Shown: positions 16,993 to 26,472, counted from the stretch's first letter. The stretch: 37,353 bases of DNA from an uncultured Clostridiaceae bacterium (GCA_949948825.1 CATLIJ010000002.1:1-37353); one strand, 5' to 3'. Notes: a model not told the origin generated them from the letters alone. Program-made: numbers and translations.

Positions 16993-17538
16993 ATGTTATA
17001 TATTTATGAAGGGCAAATTCGATTTGAAGATATTAACAGACCATCCTATATCTATAATATTGACTTTGTTTTTGATTATTTCTTTGAAGATACCTGGATT
17101 GATGAATGGGCAAAATATATATTGAAGGAAATCGATAAAAGCGAATTTTTATCACCAAAGGTAATACACAGTCCTGTTTTAGATATTATTGATTACACGA
17201 AAATATCTGGCGGAACAAAGACTCTGATTCTTATGAATCATTATAATGATGTTCTCTATAATGGAGACGGCCTTGGAGATAACTGTTGACCCTATGCGCT
17301 GGAACTTGGAAAAACAAAAGATATCATTATGAATTTATCCTACTTTCCCCAATTTCAATGGCTTGAAGGGACAAAAGCCACATTTCTAAACAGAAACAGA
17401 ACTGTCAGTTCAAGAGAAGAATGGCTGGATGAAATATTAGAAAATGCAGATTCCGTAAGAATGGATTATGCCATAGACGCAATTCAATGGCCAATAAAAT
17501 TAAATGAAAATAGATTTATTGATGAGATTGATTTTTAA
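16993..17538 (+). pseudogene. DUF4869-like protein interrupted by a single in-frame TGA (17287-17289)
   Basis: Segments 16993-17286 and 17290-17538 are in the same frame; read through: ...NGDGLGDNC[TGA]PYALELGKTKDIIMNLSYFPQFQWLEG...; AGGAGG RBS overlaps the upstream stop. Confidence 0.7.
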
Positions 17539-17568
17539 ATTTATATATCAAAAAGGAGAAAGAAAGCT

Positions 17569-17934
17569 ATGATCAAATTTAACCATTTCAACTTTAATGT
17601 TCTCAATCTGGAAAAAAGCCTGAAGTTTTACAAAGATACCCTTGATTTAGAGCCAGTACGAGAAAAGACTGCTTCTGATGATTCTTTTAAACTTGTTTAT
17701 TTAGGAGACAAGACCAGTGACTTCACTTTGGAACTGACATGGCTTCGCGACCGTACCGAACCCTATAATCTGGGAGAATGCGAGTTTCATCTTGCATTCG
17801 TCACAGATGATTTCGAAAATCTTCACCAAAAGCATAAAGACCAAGGCGTAATCTGTTTTGAAAATGAAAAAATGGGGATCTATTTTATCTCTGACCCGGA
17901 CGGTTATTGGATTGAAATTGTGCCTCAAAGATAA
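17569..17934 (+). CDS. VOC (glyoxalase I / lactoylglutathione lyase-like) protein
   Basis: FNHFNFNVLNLEKSLKFYKDTLDLEPVRE...HLAFVTDDFE...ISDPDGYWIEIVPQR. Confidence 0.93.
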   Translation: MIKFNHFNFNVLNLEKSLKFYKDTLDLEPVREKTASDDSFKLVYLGDKTSDFTLELTWLRDRTEPYNLGECEFHLAFVTDDFENLHQKHKDQGVICFENEKMGIYFISDPDGYWIEIVPQR

Positions 17935-17935
17935 G

Positions 17936-17994
17936 CAAAAAGAGAAAAAGGAGAGAACATGTCTGGCAATGTTATCTCCTTTTTCTTTTGCGGA
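17936..17994. terminator. Long bidirectional hairpin terminator
   Basis: GCAAAAAGAGAAAAAGGAGAgAACAT-gtctggca-ATGTTaTCTCCTTTTTCTTTTGC between convergent VOC gene and rsmG. Confidence 0.85.
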
Positions 17995-18017
17995 CCCTTT
18001 TTCATCCCTTATGCTCA

Positions 18018-18758
18018 CTACTCTCCCACTGGCTCCTTACCTGGCATTCCTGCCTTTCTCGGATACCTTTTATCGGTCCTTTTCCTTTTTCTTACCACTA
18101 ACAAATCTCTCTCTGCATCTGTACCTGTTAATACAAACTGCTTTACGCACTCAATCTCTCCGCCTAAAATCTCTACTGCTCTCCTGCCCTTCTCCAGTTC
18201 CTCCTCAATCCTGCCAGATTTATATGCTACAAATATCCCTCCCACCTTCACAAAAGGAATACAATATTCCGCTAAAGTAGAAGTATTGGCTACTGCTCTT
18301 GACACGCAATAATCAAAGCCTTCCCTATAATTCTTTTGCTTTCCAAAATCCTCTGCTCTCCCATGAACCGCACTGATATCTTTTAAGTTTAACTGTTCAA
18401 TCACCTCCTGCAAAAATCTGATTCGCTTATTCAAAGAATCCAAAAGTACCACAGAAAGTTTGGGAAAAACAATCTTTAATGGAATCCCAGGAAATCCAGC
18501 GCCTGTTCCTACATCAATCAGACTTTTCCTCTCCTCCTCCAGTCCCTCCACAACCTTCACAAAAGAAAGACTGTCTGCAAAATGTTTATAAATCACATCC
18601 GAAAGTTCTGTAATTGCTGTAAGATTCATCACTTTATTCCATTCTGTCAAAAGCTCAAAATAAGCATAAAACTGATTCAATTGCTCTTCTGACAAAGAAA
18701 TCCCCAGCTCTCCCACAGCTGAAATCATCCTTTTCTTAAAAACTAAATCCATACCCAT
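18018..18758 (-). CDS. rsmG: 16S rRNA (guanine527-N7)-methyltransferase RsmG (GidB)
   Basis: LYAYFELLTEWNKVMNLTAI-like motif; LIDVGTGAGFPGIPLKIVFP; SRAVA motif. Confidence 0.97.
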   Translation of the reverse strand: MGMDLVFKKRMISAVGELGISLSEEQLNQFYAYFELLTEWNKVMNLTAITELSDVIYKHFADSLSFVKVVEGLEEERKSLIDVGTGAGFPGIPLKIVFPKLSVVLLDSLNKRIRFLQEVIEQLNLKDISAVHGRAEDFGKQKNYREGFDYCVSRAVANTSTLAEYCIPFVKVGGIFVAYKSGRIEEELEKGRRAVEILGGEIECVKQFVLTGTDAERDLLVVRKRKRTDKRYPRKAGMPGKEPVGE

Positions 18759-18804
18759 CTCCTATTTTCCTGGTTTTCTTTTTCTATCTTTCCACTGGCT
18801 CGCT

Positions 18805-18890
18805 GGCTGCACCCACCTTCGGGCTGCACTCACCGGCTGCACCGACGTTCAGGCTGCACTCACCGGCTTCATCACCATTCGGACTGCACC
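18805..18890. repeat. Intergenic 30-bp tandem repeat, about 2.9 copies
   Basis: GGCTGCACCCACCTTCGGGCTGCACTCACC / GGCTGCACCGACGTTCAGGCTGCACTCACC / GGCTTCATCACCATTCGGACTGCACC. Confidence 0.85.
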
Positions 18891-18922
18891 ATAACACAGT
18901 TTTTATGCCATCTTACATCCGT

Positions 18923-20806
18923 TTAAGACTTCCCGCGCTTCTGCTCCAAATATACCAGCAGCACAGAAATATCCGCAGGCGATACACCAGAAATCCGAGA
19001 AGCCTGTCCAATGGAAACCGGCTTATAAAGATTTAATTTTTGAATTGCCTCTCGCCGCAAGCTTCCCACCACACTATAATCAAAATTCACATCTAATTTT
19101 CTGCTCTCCAGCTTCTTAAACTGAGCCACCTGCTGCTGCTGCCGCTTTAGATATCCCTCATATTTTATATGAATATTCACCTGCTCCATTACATCCTCCG
19201 GCAAATTCGGACGCCTGTCATCCAGTTCTCTCAAAACAAAATAATCTAATTCCGGACGCCTCATCAACTCTGCGAGAGTTGCCCCAGTCTTAAGCGGCGT
19301 ACTTCCATGCTTTTCAAGAAATTCCTGAACCACTGCATTTGCACCCACAGGAGTTTTCTCCACCCGTCTGACCTCCTCCTCTATAGCCTGTTCCTTCCAG
19401 ATTATATGCTGATAATCCTTCTCACTTATCAGTCCCATGTCATATCCAATCTTCCTCAGCCTTAAATCTGCATTATCCTGACGCAAAAGCAAGCGATACT
19501 CTGCACGAGAAGTCATCATACGATAAGGCTCATGGTTCTCCTTTGTGACAAGATCATCAATTAACACACCAATATAAGCCTGAGACCGGTCCAAAACAAA
19601 AGGCTCCCTTCCCATAACCTTCATTGCTGCATTGACCCCTGCCATAAATCCCTGAGCTGCCGCCTCCTCATATCCTGAGCTTCCATTAAACTGCCCGCCG
19701 CTGAACAATCCCTGAATTGCTCTGAACTCCAATGACGGCAAAAGCTGTCTGGAGTTAATACAATCATATTCAATGGCATAGGCATTTCTCACTATTTTCA
19801 CATTCTCCAATCCTGCCACAGTACGATACATCTGATACTGAACATCCTCTGGAAGCGAGCTGGACATTCCGCTTAAATACATTTCATTGGTATACAGTCC
19901 CTCTGGCTCAATAAATACCTGATGCCTTTCCTTATCCGGAAATTTTACTACCTTATCTTCAATGGAAGGACAATACCGGGGACCTGTTCCCTCAATCACC
20001 CCTGAAAAAAGCGGGGAACGATCCAGATTTTCCCGAATAATTTCATGGGTTTTTTCATTCGTATAAGTCAGCCAACACGAGACCTGTTCCTTCTGAACTG
20101 AATCTGAATCCGTAGAAAAAGAAAAAGGAATCACCCTTTCATCTCCAAGCTGCTCTTCCATCTTAGAAAAATCAATGCTTCTCTTATCCACCCGTGCCGG
20201 GGTTCCGGTCTTAAAACGAAACATTTCAATACCATTTGCAATGAGGGAATCCGTCAAATGAGTAGCTGCCTGAAGTCCATTCGGTCCCGTAGGATTGCTC
20301 ACATCCCCATAAATACATCTTGCTCTCAAATAAGTTCCCGTTGCCAGCACTACAGCCTTTGCATGATAAAAAGCGCCGGAAACTGTCTTTACTCCCTGAA
20401 TCCGTCCCTGCTCCACCACAATCTCTGAGACCTCTGCCTGACGAATCGTCAAATGCTCTGTATTTTCCAAAGTTTTCCTCATCTCACGGCTATAATCCTG
20501 TTTATCTGCCTGAGCCCGAAGAGAATGAACTGCAGGTCCCTTGGATTCATTTAACATCTTTGACTGAATAAATGTCTTATCTATATTTTTCCCCATCTCC
20601 CCCCCAAGTGCATCCAGCTCCCGCACCAGATGCCCCTTGGAGCTTCCTCCAATGTTAGGATTACATGGCATCAAAGCAATGCTGTCAATACTAACTGTAA
20701 AAACAATTGTTTCCAGGCCAAGACGCCCGCAGGCCAAAGCTGCCTCACACCCTGCATGGCCAGCGCCTACTACCACAATATCGTAAAATTCCTCCAAATT
20801 AGGCAT
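18923..20806 (-). CDS. mnmG: tRNA uridine-5-carboxymethylaminomethyl modification enzyme MnmG (GidA)
   Basis: [45 protein letters not shown]; start MPNLEEF at 20806 preferred over the long ORF start. Confidence 0.97.
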   Translation of the reverse strand: MPNLEEFYDIVVVGAGHAGCEAALACGRLGLETIVFTVSIDSIALMPCNPNIGGSSKGHLVRELDALGGEMGKNIDKTFIQSKMLNESKGPAVHSLRAQADKQDYSREMRKTLENTEHLTIRQAEVSEIVVEQGRIQGVKTVSGAFYHAKAVVLATGTYLRARCIYGDVSNPTGPNGLQAATHLTDSLIANGIEMFRFKTGTPARVDKRSIDFSKMEEQLGDERVIPFSFSTDSDSVQKEQVSCWLTYTNEKTHEIIRENLDRSPLFSGVIEGTGPRYCPSIEDKVVKFPDKERHQVFIEPEGLYTNEMYLSGMSSSLPEDVQYQMYRTVAGLENVKIVRNAYAIEYDCINSRQLLPSLEFRAIQGLFSGGQFNGSSGYEEAAAQGFMAGVNAAMKVMGREPFVLDRSQAYIGVLIDDLVTKENHEPYRMMTSRAEYRLLLRQDNADLRLRKIGYDMGLISEKDYQHIIWKEQAIEEEVRRVEKTPVGANAVVQEFLEKHGSTPLKTGATLAELMRRPELDYFVLRELDDRRPNLPEDVMEQVNIHIKYEGYLKRQQQQVAQFKKLESRKLDVNFDYSVVGSLRREAIQKLNLYKPVSIGQASRISGVSPADISVLLVYLEQKRGKS

Positions 20807-20828
20807 AAAAGCCCGCTCCTTTCCTGAT

Positions 20829-22217
20829 CTACTTTCCCATACAAAATCTTCCGAAAATCTCATTAACCAAATCTTCCCCCACAGACTCCCCAATAATCCT
20901 TCCCAGCTTTTCATAAGCTTCCATCAAATCAATGGTCAGAAAATCCTCAGAGATTCCATGATTAATTCCTTGTAAAACCATCTGAATACTTTGATATGAG
21001 TCCTCTAATAAGGACTTATGGCGTGTACTTGTAATCAGCACCTCGTCCTCTTGATTCAAATCTCCTTTCAAAAACATTTTCTGAACCACCTGCTCCAATT
21101 CCTCTATTCCAGTCTCCTCTCTGGCAGAAACAACCACCACAGGACACCCTGTCTTCTTCCTCAGCTCCTCCGCCCCCACTTTCATAGTAAGATCCGCCTT
21201 ATTCAAAAGAACAATGGCTTTTCTCCCTTTCATCCAATTTATAATCTGTTCATCATTTTCATCCAGGCCCCGCTCTCCATCTGCCACATAAAGAATTAAA
21301 TCCGCCTCATTTGCCGCTTCTCTGGCCCGATCCACTCCGATTCTCTCCACCACATCCACAGTCTCCCGAATCCCTGCTGTATCCATCAGCCTCAAAAACA
21401 CATCTCCCAGCCGAATCTGTTCCTCCAGCACATCACGAGTCGTACCTGCCACATCAGTCACAATAGCCCTCTCCTCTCCCACAAGCACATTCATCAAAGA
21501 AGATTTTCCTGCATTGGGCTTTCCAAGAATCACTGTCCGAATTCCTTCCAACATAATTTTTCCGTTATCTGCTGAACAAATCAGCCGCTCAATCTCATTT
21601 GCCACAGGCTCCAAAACTTCCTGAAGCAAATCTCCATATCCTTCCAGGGAAATATGCTCAGGATCATCCAAAGCTGATTCAATATAAGCCATATGGTACA
21701 AAATCTTTTCCCTCAGACTCTTAATCCTTTCAGAAACAGATCCCTTAAGTTGCCTTACAGAATTTTTCATAGCATAATCATTTTTCGCCTGAATCAAATC
21801 CATCACAGCCTCAGCCTGAGACAAATCCATACGGCCATTTAAAAACGCTCTTTTCGTAAACTCCCCAGGCTCAGCCAATTCTGCCCCTGCCCGAAGAACG
21901 GCCTCCAAAATCCGCTTTGTCACCAGCATTCCCCCATGACAGTCAATCTCAACCGTATCCTCTCCTGTATAGCTGTGAGGTCCCCGCATCACCACTGCCA
22001 GAACCTCATCCAAAATCCTCCCATTTTCTTTTACTACTCCATAATGCACTGTATGAGAATCTACCTGAGATAAACATTTCCCTTTCCTTCCACTTTCAAA
22101 AACCCGATCCGCCACAGCAATCGCCTCACTGCCGCTAATCCTCACAATCCCAATTCCACCGCTTCCCATAGCTGTGGCCACCGCTGCAATCGTATCTGTC
22201 ATTCTCCCGGTTCCCAT
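20829..22217 (-). CDS. mnmE: tRNA modification GTPase MnmE (TrmE)
   Basis: [55 protein letters not shown]-terminal [13 protein letters not shown] upstream of ATG 22217. Confidence 0.97.
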   Translation of the reverse strand: MGTGRMTDTIAAVATAMGSGGIGIVRISGSEAIAVADRVFESGRKGKCLSQVDSHTVHYGVVKENGRILDEVLAVVMRGPHSYTGEDTVEIDCHGGMLVTKRILEAVLRAGAELAEPGEFTKRAFLNGRMDLSQAEAVMDLIQAKNDYAMKNSVRQLKGSVSERIKSLREKILYHMAYIESALDDPEHISLEGYGDLLQEVLEPVANEIERLICSADNGKIMLEGIRTVILGKPNAGKSSLMNVLVGEERAIVTDVAGTTRDVLEEQIRLGDVFLRLMDTAGIRETVDVVERIGVDRAREAANEADLILYVADGERGLDENDEQIINWMKGRKAIVLLNKADLTMKVGAEELRKKTGCPVVVVSAREETGIEELEQVVQKMFLKGDLNQEDEVLITSTRHKSLLEDSYQSIQMVLQGINHGISEDFLTIDLMEAYEKLGRIIGESVGEDLVNEIFGRFCMGK

Positions 22218-22271
22218 ACACTTCCTCCAATTCATCACAAGACAATACAATGCTTCTTAAGAAATCAATAT

Positions 22272-22343
22272 AAAAAAGGTCCGCATGAGAAGAATCAGAG
22301 AGCATCGCCAAACTCGTTCTCCCAATTCTCTGTTGCGGACCCT
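22272..22343 (-). terminator. Intrinsic terminator downstream of jag (extended hairpin)
   Basis: Minus strand GGTCCGCA ... TGCGGACC TTTTTT; 8-bp stem arms at 22278-22285 and 22334-22341 with further pairing potential inside. Confidence 0.75.
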
Positions 22344-22385
22344 CTAATTGCCCCTTATCATGTAAATAAAATTATTTTCTTTCCA

Positions 22386-23606
22386 TTAACTTTCTTTCCC
22401 CTCTTTGCTCTCCTCCCGGTTTCTTCCCCCATATCTTTCTCTCCGGCCTCCATAACCTTCCCTTTTCAGAGAAATCACCACATGACGGTAAGGATCTTCT
22501 CCCTCACTTCTCGTCACCACATACCGGTCATTCTGAAGAGCAGAATGGATAATTCTTCTCTCATAAGGATTCATAGGTTCCAGAGATACAGGTCGTTTTG
22601 TTCTCTTTACCTTATAAGAAATATTCCGGGCAAGAGTTTCAAGTGTATCCTTTCTTCTCTCCCGGTAATTTTCTGTATCAAGTTTTACCCGAAGATATCC
22701 TTCTGTCTCTCTGTTCACCACAAGGCTGACCAGATATTGAAGAGAATCCAGGGTCTGTCCACGCTTGCCAATCAAAAGACCCATATCCTCTCCAGTTAAC
22801 ATAACTTGCATCTCGCCTTCCTCACGATTCACGGAGGTCTCCACAGAAACCTCCATTCCCATGGTTCCAAAAATCTGGCCCAAAAATTCCCTGGCCTTCT
22901 GCTGAACAACCGCCTCGTCCATCTTCACTTCCTGTCTTACCTTAGGCTCCCGTTCTTGTCTTGGCTCCACAGGTCTCCTCTCCCGGTTCTCAGCCCTTCC
23001 TCCATCTCGTCTTCCATACCGCTTTCTGTCAAAATCTCTTGACTCAAAGTTCTTCCGATGGGACCGCTCCCCAAACCTTTCCGTCTTTTCCTGAGCTTTC
23101 TCTGCACTCTCCAGACCTTCTGAATCTCCGGATTTTCCAGGGCGCTCTGTTCTCTCTGACTCAGCTTTTCCCACTGGTTCCTTCTTTATAGCTTCCGCCT
23201 TTGCTTCCCGCTCTTTTCTCTCTGCTTCCGCTCTGGCCGCCTTTTCCTTCTTTTCAGCTTCCGCCTTAGCAAGCTTTTCTTTCCTTTCAGCCTCAGCCTT
23301 TGCTTCTCTTTCCCTTTTCTCTGCTTCTTCTTTTGCCGCCTTTTCTCTCTTTTCAGCCTCTGCCCTGGCAGCACGCTCAGCCTTTTCTTTTTCAGCCTTT
23401 TGTTTTTTGGCTTCTTTCTCCTCCTCTTCTCCCATTACACGAGCGCGAATAATACAGGACTTTCCTCCAAAAAGCCCAAGAAAGCCAGAACTCTCTTTCT
23501 GCACAACCTCATAATATAAATGCTCAGTGGTAGTTTCCAATTCCAGCAATGCCTTTGTAATGGCCTCATCCAATGTTTTTGCAGAAATGGTAATCAAATC
23601 CTCCAT
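22386..23606 (-). CDS. jag: RNA-binding protein Jag/KhpB (EloR), with expanded charged linker
   Basis: Jag-N MEDLITISAKTLDEAITKALLEL; KH LIGKRGQTLDSLQYLVSLVVN; R3H-like RNISYKVKRTKRPVSLEPMNPYERRIIHSALQ. Confidence 0.95.
   Translation of the reverse strand: MEDLITISAKTLDEAITKALLELETTTEHLYYEVVQKESSGFLGLFGGKSCIIRARVMGEEEEKEAKKQKAEKEKAERAARAEAEKREKAAKEEAEKREREAKAEAERKEKLAKAEAEKKEKAARAEAERKEREAKAEAIKKEPVGKAESERTERPGKSGDSEGLESAEKAQEKTERFGERSHRKNFESRDFDRKRYGRRDGGRAENRERRPVEPRQEREPKVRQEVKMDEAVVQQKAREFLGQIFGTMGMEVSVETSVNREEGEMQVMLTGEDMGLLIGKRGQTLDSLQYLVSLVVNRETEGYLRVKLDTENYRERRKDTLETLARNISYKVKRTKRPVSLEPMNPYERRIIHSALQNDRYVVTRSEGEDPYRHVVISLKREGYGGRRERYGGRNREESKEGKES
23175..23372 (-). repeat. Six 11-residue (33-bp) repeats in the Jag linker
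   Basis: AARAEAEKREK AAKEEAEKRER EAKAEAERKEK LAKAEAEKKEK AARAEAERKER EAKAEAIKKEP. Confidence 0.9.
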
Positions 23607-23620
23607 TCTCCTACACCCCC

Positions 23621-24919
23621 TTACTTATTATGCTTCTCATTATATTTCGCAACCATAGCCGCCTTGGCAGCCAGACTATCCGGATTCGCATTCATATTAT
23701 AATACTCGTTGGATTCCTTCACCTGTTGTCTGGTCTTTTCCAGCTTTTCATTCCTCTGTTTCTCTTCCTTCTCTCTGGCTTCCTGGATATTTTTCATATT
23801 CATTGTGGCATTCTGAGAAATCTTCTGAGGCGGAAGCCCCTGCTTTGCCCGTTTTGCATTAGCCTTTTCCAGGTTTTTCTTAATCATTTCATCCATATCA
23901 ACCTTATTCAGATAAGCATTGACAATCAACTGCTGAATAATCTGAAATACACTGCTGGCAACCCAGTAAATACCAATCGCTGCCGGAAAAGTAAAGCAGA
24001 AAAATACAGACATCAAAGGCATCATCACATTCATCTGCTTCATCATCTGAGCGCTGGTGCTGTTCTCATCCTGCTGAGGCTGATTGGACATCATCAGCTT
24101 TGCGCTGAACCACTGGCTTAAGCCTGCCAGAATCGGAATCAGCCATGCTGCATTGGGCGTCATTCCCTGCCATGGATTCGTTGCCAGGTTAATGCCCAAA
24201 AACTCATTCATCTTCTCAATGGCAACAGAATTCTCCGCAATCACAGAAGCTGCATCCGGAAAACGTCTTCCCAGCTCTGTCCATTGCTCAGGATTCAGCT
24301 TATACAGAATATCTACCATCTTGTTGCCAAGGGCTTCTCCAACCACTCCGGTCAAATCTCCGATTTTTGTAACCCCCACAAGCGGCACATTATTTTCTTC
24401 GGCAAACTGAAGTAAGGCGGCTCCCGCCCCCTCTTTTAAATCAACTGCCGCTGCAGTATTTGTAATTGCATATACCACCTGCATAAAATAAGTCTTCACA
24501 GAGCTTACATAAGCAGGAATATTATAAATCACCCGGTACAAAGCCAGAAGAATCGGCATCTGAATCAGAAGCTGCAGACATCCGCCAGTCATGGAAGTGC
24601 CATATTTCTCATAAACCGCTTTGGTCTCCACATTCATCTTCATCATGGACTCATTGTCCGTCTTACCCTTATACTTATTCTGAATCGCCTGAAGCTCCGG
24701 CTGCATAACAGACATTAATTTTGAAGATTTCTGCTGTTTAATGGTAAGCGGAAACATCAAAACCTTTACAACCAGGGTAAACAAAATAATACACAATCCA
24801 ATATTCAATATTCCCATGGAACTGGTAAATCGAAAAAGCAAATCCATAATCCATCCCAGGATCTGAGAAACCGGCCCCAAAATCATTCCCCCGGTCTTGG
24901 TCAATACTAAGTAATCCAA
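23621..24919 (-). CDS. yidC: Membrane protein insertase YidC/OxaI
   Basis: GILNIGLCIILFTLVVKVLMFPLTIKQQKSSKLMSVMQPELQAIQNKYKGK; GGCLQLLIQMPILLALYRVI. Confidence 0.97.
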   Translation of the reverse strand: MDYLVLTKTGGMILGPVSQILGWIMDLLFRFTSSMGILNIGLCIILFTLVVKVLMFPLTIKQQKSSKLMSVMQPELQAIQNKYKGKTDNESMMKMNVETKAVYEKYGTSMTGGCLQLLIQMPILLALYRVIYNIPAYVSSVKTYFMQVVYAITNTAAAVDLKEGAGAALLQFAEENNVPLVGVTKIGDLTGVVGEALGNKMVDILYKLNPEQWTELGRRFPDAASVIAENSVAIEKMNEFLGINLATNPWQGMTPNAAWLIPILAGLSQWFSAKLMMSNQPQQDENSTSAQMMKQMNVMMPLMSVFFCFTFPAAIGIYWVASSVFQIIQQLIVNAYLNKVDMDEMIKKNLEKANAKRAKQGLPPQKISQNATMNMKNIQEAREKEEKQRNEKLEKTRQQVKESNEYYNMNANPDSLAAKAAMVAKYNEKHNK

Positions 24920-24938
24920 ACTGTTACCTCCTCATACG

Positions 24939-25163
24939 TTACGGAACTGGGTCATAACCGCCTTCTGCCCATGGATGACACCGAAGAATCCTCCTGACAG
25001 ACAACCATAATCCTTTAATTACGCCGTACTTTTCCAGTGCCTCAATGGCGTATTGAGAACACGTAGGCGTATAAATACAGTGAGTCCTCATTTTAAGAGG
25101 AGACAAAAAAATCTGATATCCCCGAATCAGGAGAACCAAACACCTTTTAATCATTTCCCACAC
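24939..25163 (-). CDS. yidD: Membrane protein insertion efficiency factor YidD
   Basis: [63 protein letters not shown]. Confidence 0.97.
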   Translation of the reverse strand: MWEMIKRCLVLLIRGYQIFLSPLKMRTHCIYTPTCSQYAIEALEKYGVIKGLWLSVRRILRCHPWAEGGYDPVP

Positions 25164-25508
25164 TCACTTCGATTCTCTGAAAATGTTATGCAGCCCGCAA
25201 AGGTGCAGATATGCACGCTCAATGTTTTTATAATCTGATGCAGCCGCGGCAGCTCTCGCCACCACTATGATGTCCAACCCTGTCGTCAACTGTTCCTGAT
25301 TCAGCCGGAAACACTCCCGAATCAATCGGGTCACACGATGCCTCACTACACTGTTCCCTACTCTTTTGCTGACAGAAATTCCAATCCGTCTTCCTGCCTC
25401 TCCCGTCCTTTTTACATACATCACCAATTCCTTATTGGCATAGGACTTTTTCTCCCCATATACTGCCTGGAAATCCCGTCCCTTCTTAATACTTGGAAAT
25501 CTTCTCAT
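25164..25508 (-). CDS. rnpA: Ribonuclease P protein component
   Basis: MRRFPSIKKGRDFQAVY...RRIGISVSKRVGNSVVRHRVTRLIRECFR. ATG 25508 has GGAGA upstream. Confidence 0.97.
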   Translation of the reverse strand: MRRFPSIKKGRDFQAVYGEKKSYANKELVMYVKRTGEAGRRIGISVSKRVGNSVVRHRVTRLIRECFRLNQEQLTTGLDIIVVARAAAAASDYKNIERAYLHLCGLHNIFRESK

Positions 25509-25571
25509 TAACAATCTCCGGATTCTTTGCTGCTGTGAAAAAAGGCCACAATTTCTTGTGACCTTGATTCA

Positions 25572-25706
25572 TCATGCGGATAATTTTGCTCTTCCCTTTG
25601 CTCTTCTGGAAGCCAATACCTTCCTTCCTCCAGGAGTACTCATTCTTGCACGAAAGCCATGAACCTTTGATCTCTGTCTGTTCTTCGGCTGGAAAGTCAT
25701 CTTCAT
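25572..25706 (-). CDS. rpmH: 50S ribosomal protein L34 (absent from the supplied ORF track)
   Basis: Minus-strand translation [44 protein letters not shown]. Confidence 0.98.
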   Translation of the reverse strand: MKMTFQPKNRQRSKVHGFRARMSTPGGRKVLASRRAKGRAKLSA

Positions 25707-25784
25707 ATATAACACCTCCTCTTACTATCACTTCTCTTTTCCTGATCTGCCTCAATTTGACGAATTTGAATTGACATCTTCTCA

Positions 25785-25813
25785 ATTATATAGAAAACAA
25801 GCTCCTTCGTCAA
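25785..25813 (-). promoter_or_regulatory. Sigma-A promoter of the rpmH-rnpA-yidD-yidC-jag operon
   Basis: Minus strand TTGACG (25808-25813) - 17 bp - TATAAT (25785-25790). Confidence 0.85.
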
Positions 25814-26472
25814 GCATTTTTATCCAAAAAAACGCCCGTTTTCCTGGCAGTATGACGTTTGAATCCCATAAACAACGCCTCACCGATAAATGTCACAATA
25901 ATTGCCGCAGCAATCGCCTCCGGAATCCCAGAAGTAAGTATGGTTGCCATAATCAGTCCCCAAACCGCATCCACAGCCACAGACTTTACAGACGCATAAT
26001 CCCCTGCAAGGAGAATATAAATGCTTCCCATAACAAACACAGTGTTCGTCATAGAGCCGATAAAGCCAGTCAGAGGAAGGGCAAATCCATGATTCATATT
26101 TAACCTTTTGAGCAAAATCCAGAACCAGCCCGAAACCACTCCAATCATAACCCGGCATCCAATGGAAATCCATAAAGCCTTCACAGCCCCCAAAAGTCCG
26201 CTCATACTCATAAAAGGCGAAAATGCAAAGGACAATAAGGTAGGCGCCATGGTATTGCTGATTAAGGAACATACACCAAAAGTCGCCCCAAGAATCGCCC
26301 CTGCCGCAGGACCCAAAAGAACTGCCCCGATAATCACAGGAATGTGTACAGTTGTCGCCTTAATAATAGGAAGCTGTATCATTCCCAAAGGCGTATTCGC
26401 CAAAAGGACCACAACTGCCATCATAAGTGCCACACTGGTAAGCCAACGGGTGTCTTTTCTCTCAATATTCAT
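25810..26472 (-). CDS. ECF transporter S component (substrate uncertain, possibly pantothenate-like)
   Basis: PIIKATTVHIPVIIGAVLLGPAAGAILGATFGVCSLI; ~6 hydrophobic segments. Confidence 0.85.
   Translation of the reverse strand: MNIERKDTRWLTSVALMMAVVVLLANTPLGMIQLPIIKATTVHIPVIIGAVLLGPAAGAILGATFGVCSLISNTMAPTLLSFAFSPFMSMSGLLGAVKALWISIGCRVMIGVVSGWFWILLKRLNMNHGFALPLTGFIGSMTNTVFVMGSIYILLAGDYASVKSVAVDAVWGLIMATILTSGIPEAIAAAIIVTFIGEALFMGFKRHTARKTGVFLDKNA

Noticed and set aside
17287-17330. Selenocysteine (UGA recoding) at the in-frame TGA after Cys
   Set aside because: No convincing bacterial SECIS hairpin directly downstream (CCCUAUGCGCUGGAACUUGGAAAAAC folds poorly by eye) and no sel genes in the window; a nonsense mutation is simpler.
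18805-18890. Possible CRISPR remnant (30-bp units)
   Set aside because: Head-to-tail tandem copies with no unique spacers; minisatellite-like.
22806-23191. Plus-strand ORFs (78 and 76 aa) opposite jag
   Set aside because: Antisense shadow ORFs over a strongly supported coding sequence.
25486-25785. 99-aa minus-strand ORF MRRCQFKFVKLRQ...
   Set aside because: Overlaps rpmH in another frame; rpmH is unambiguous.
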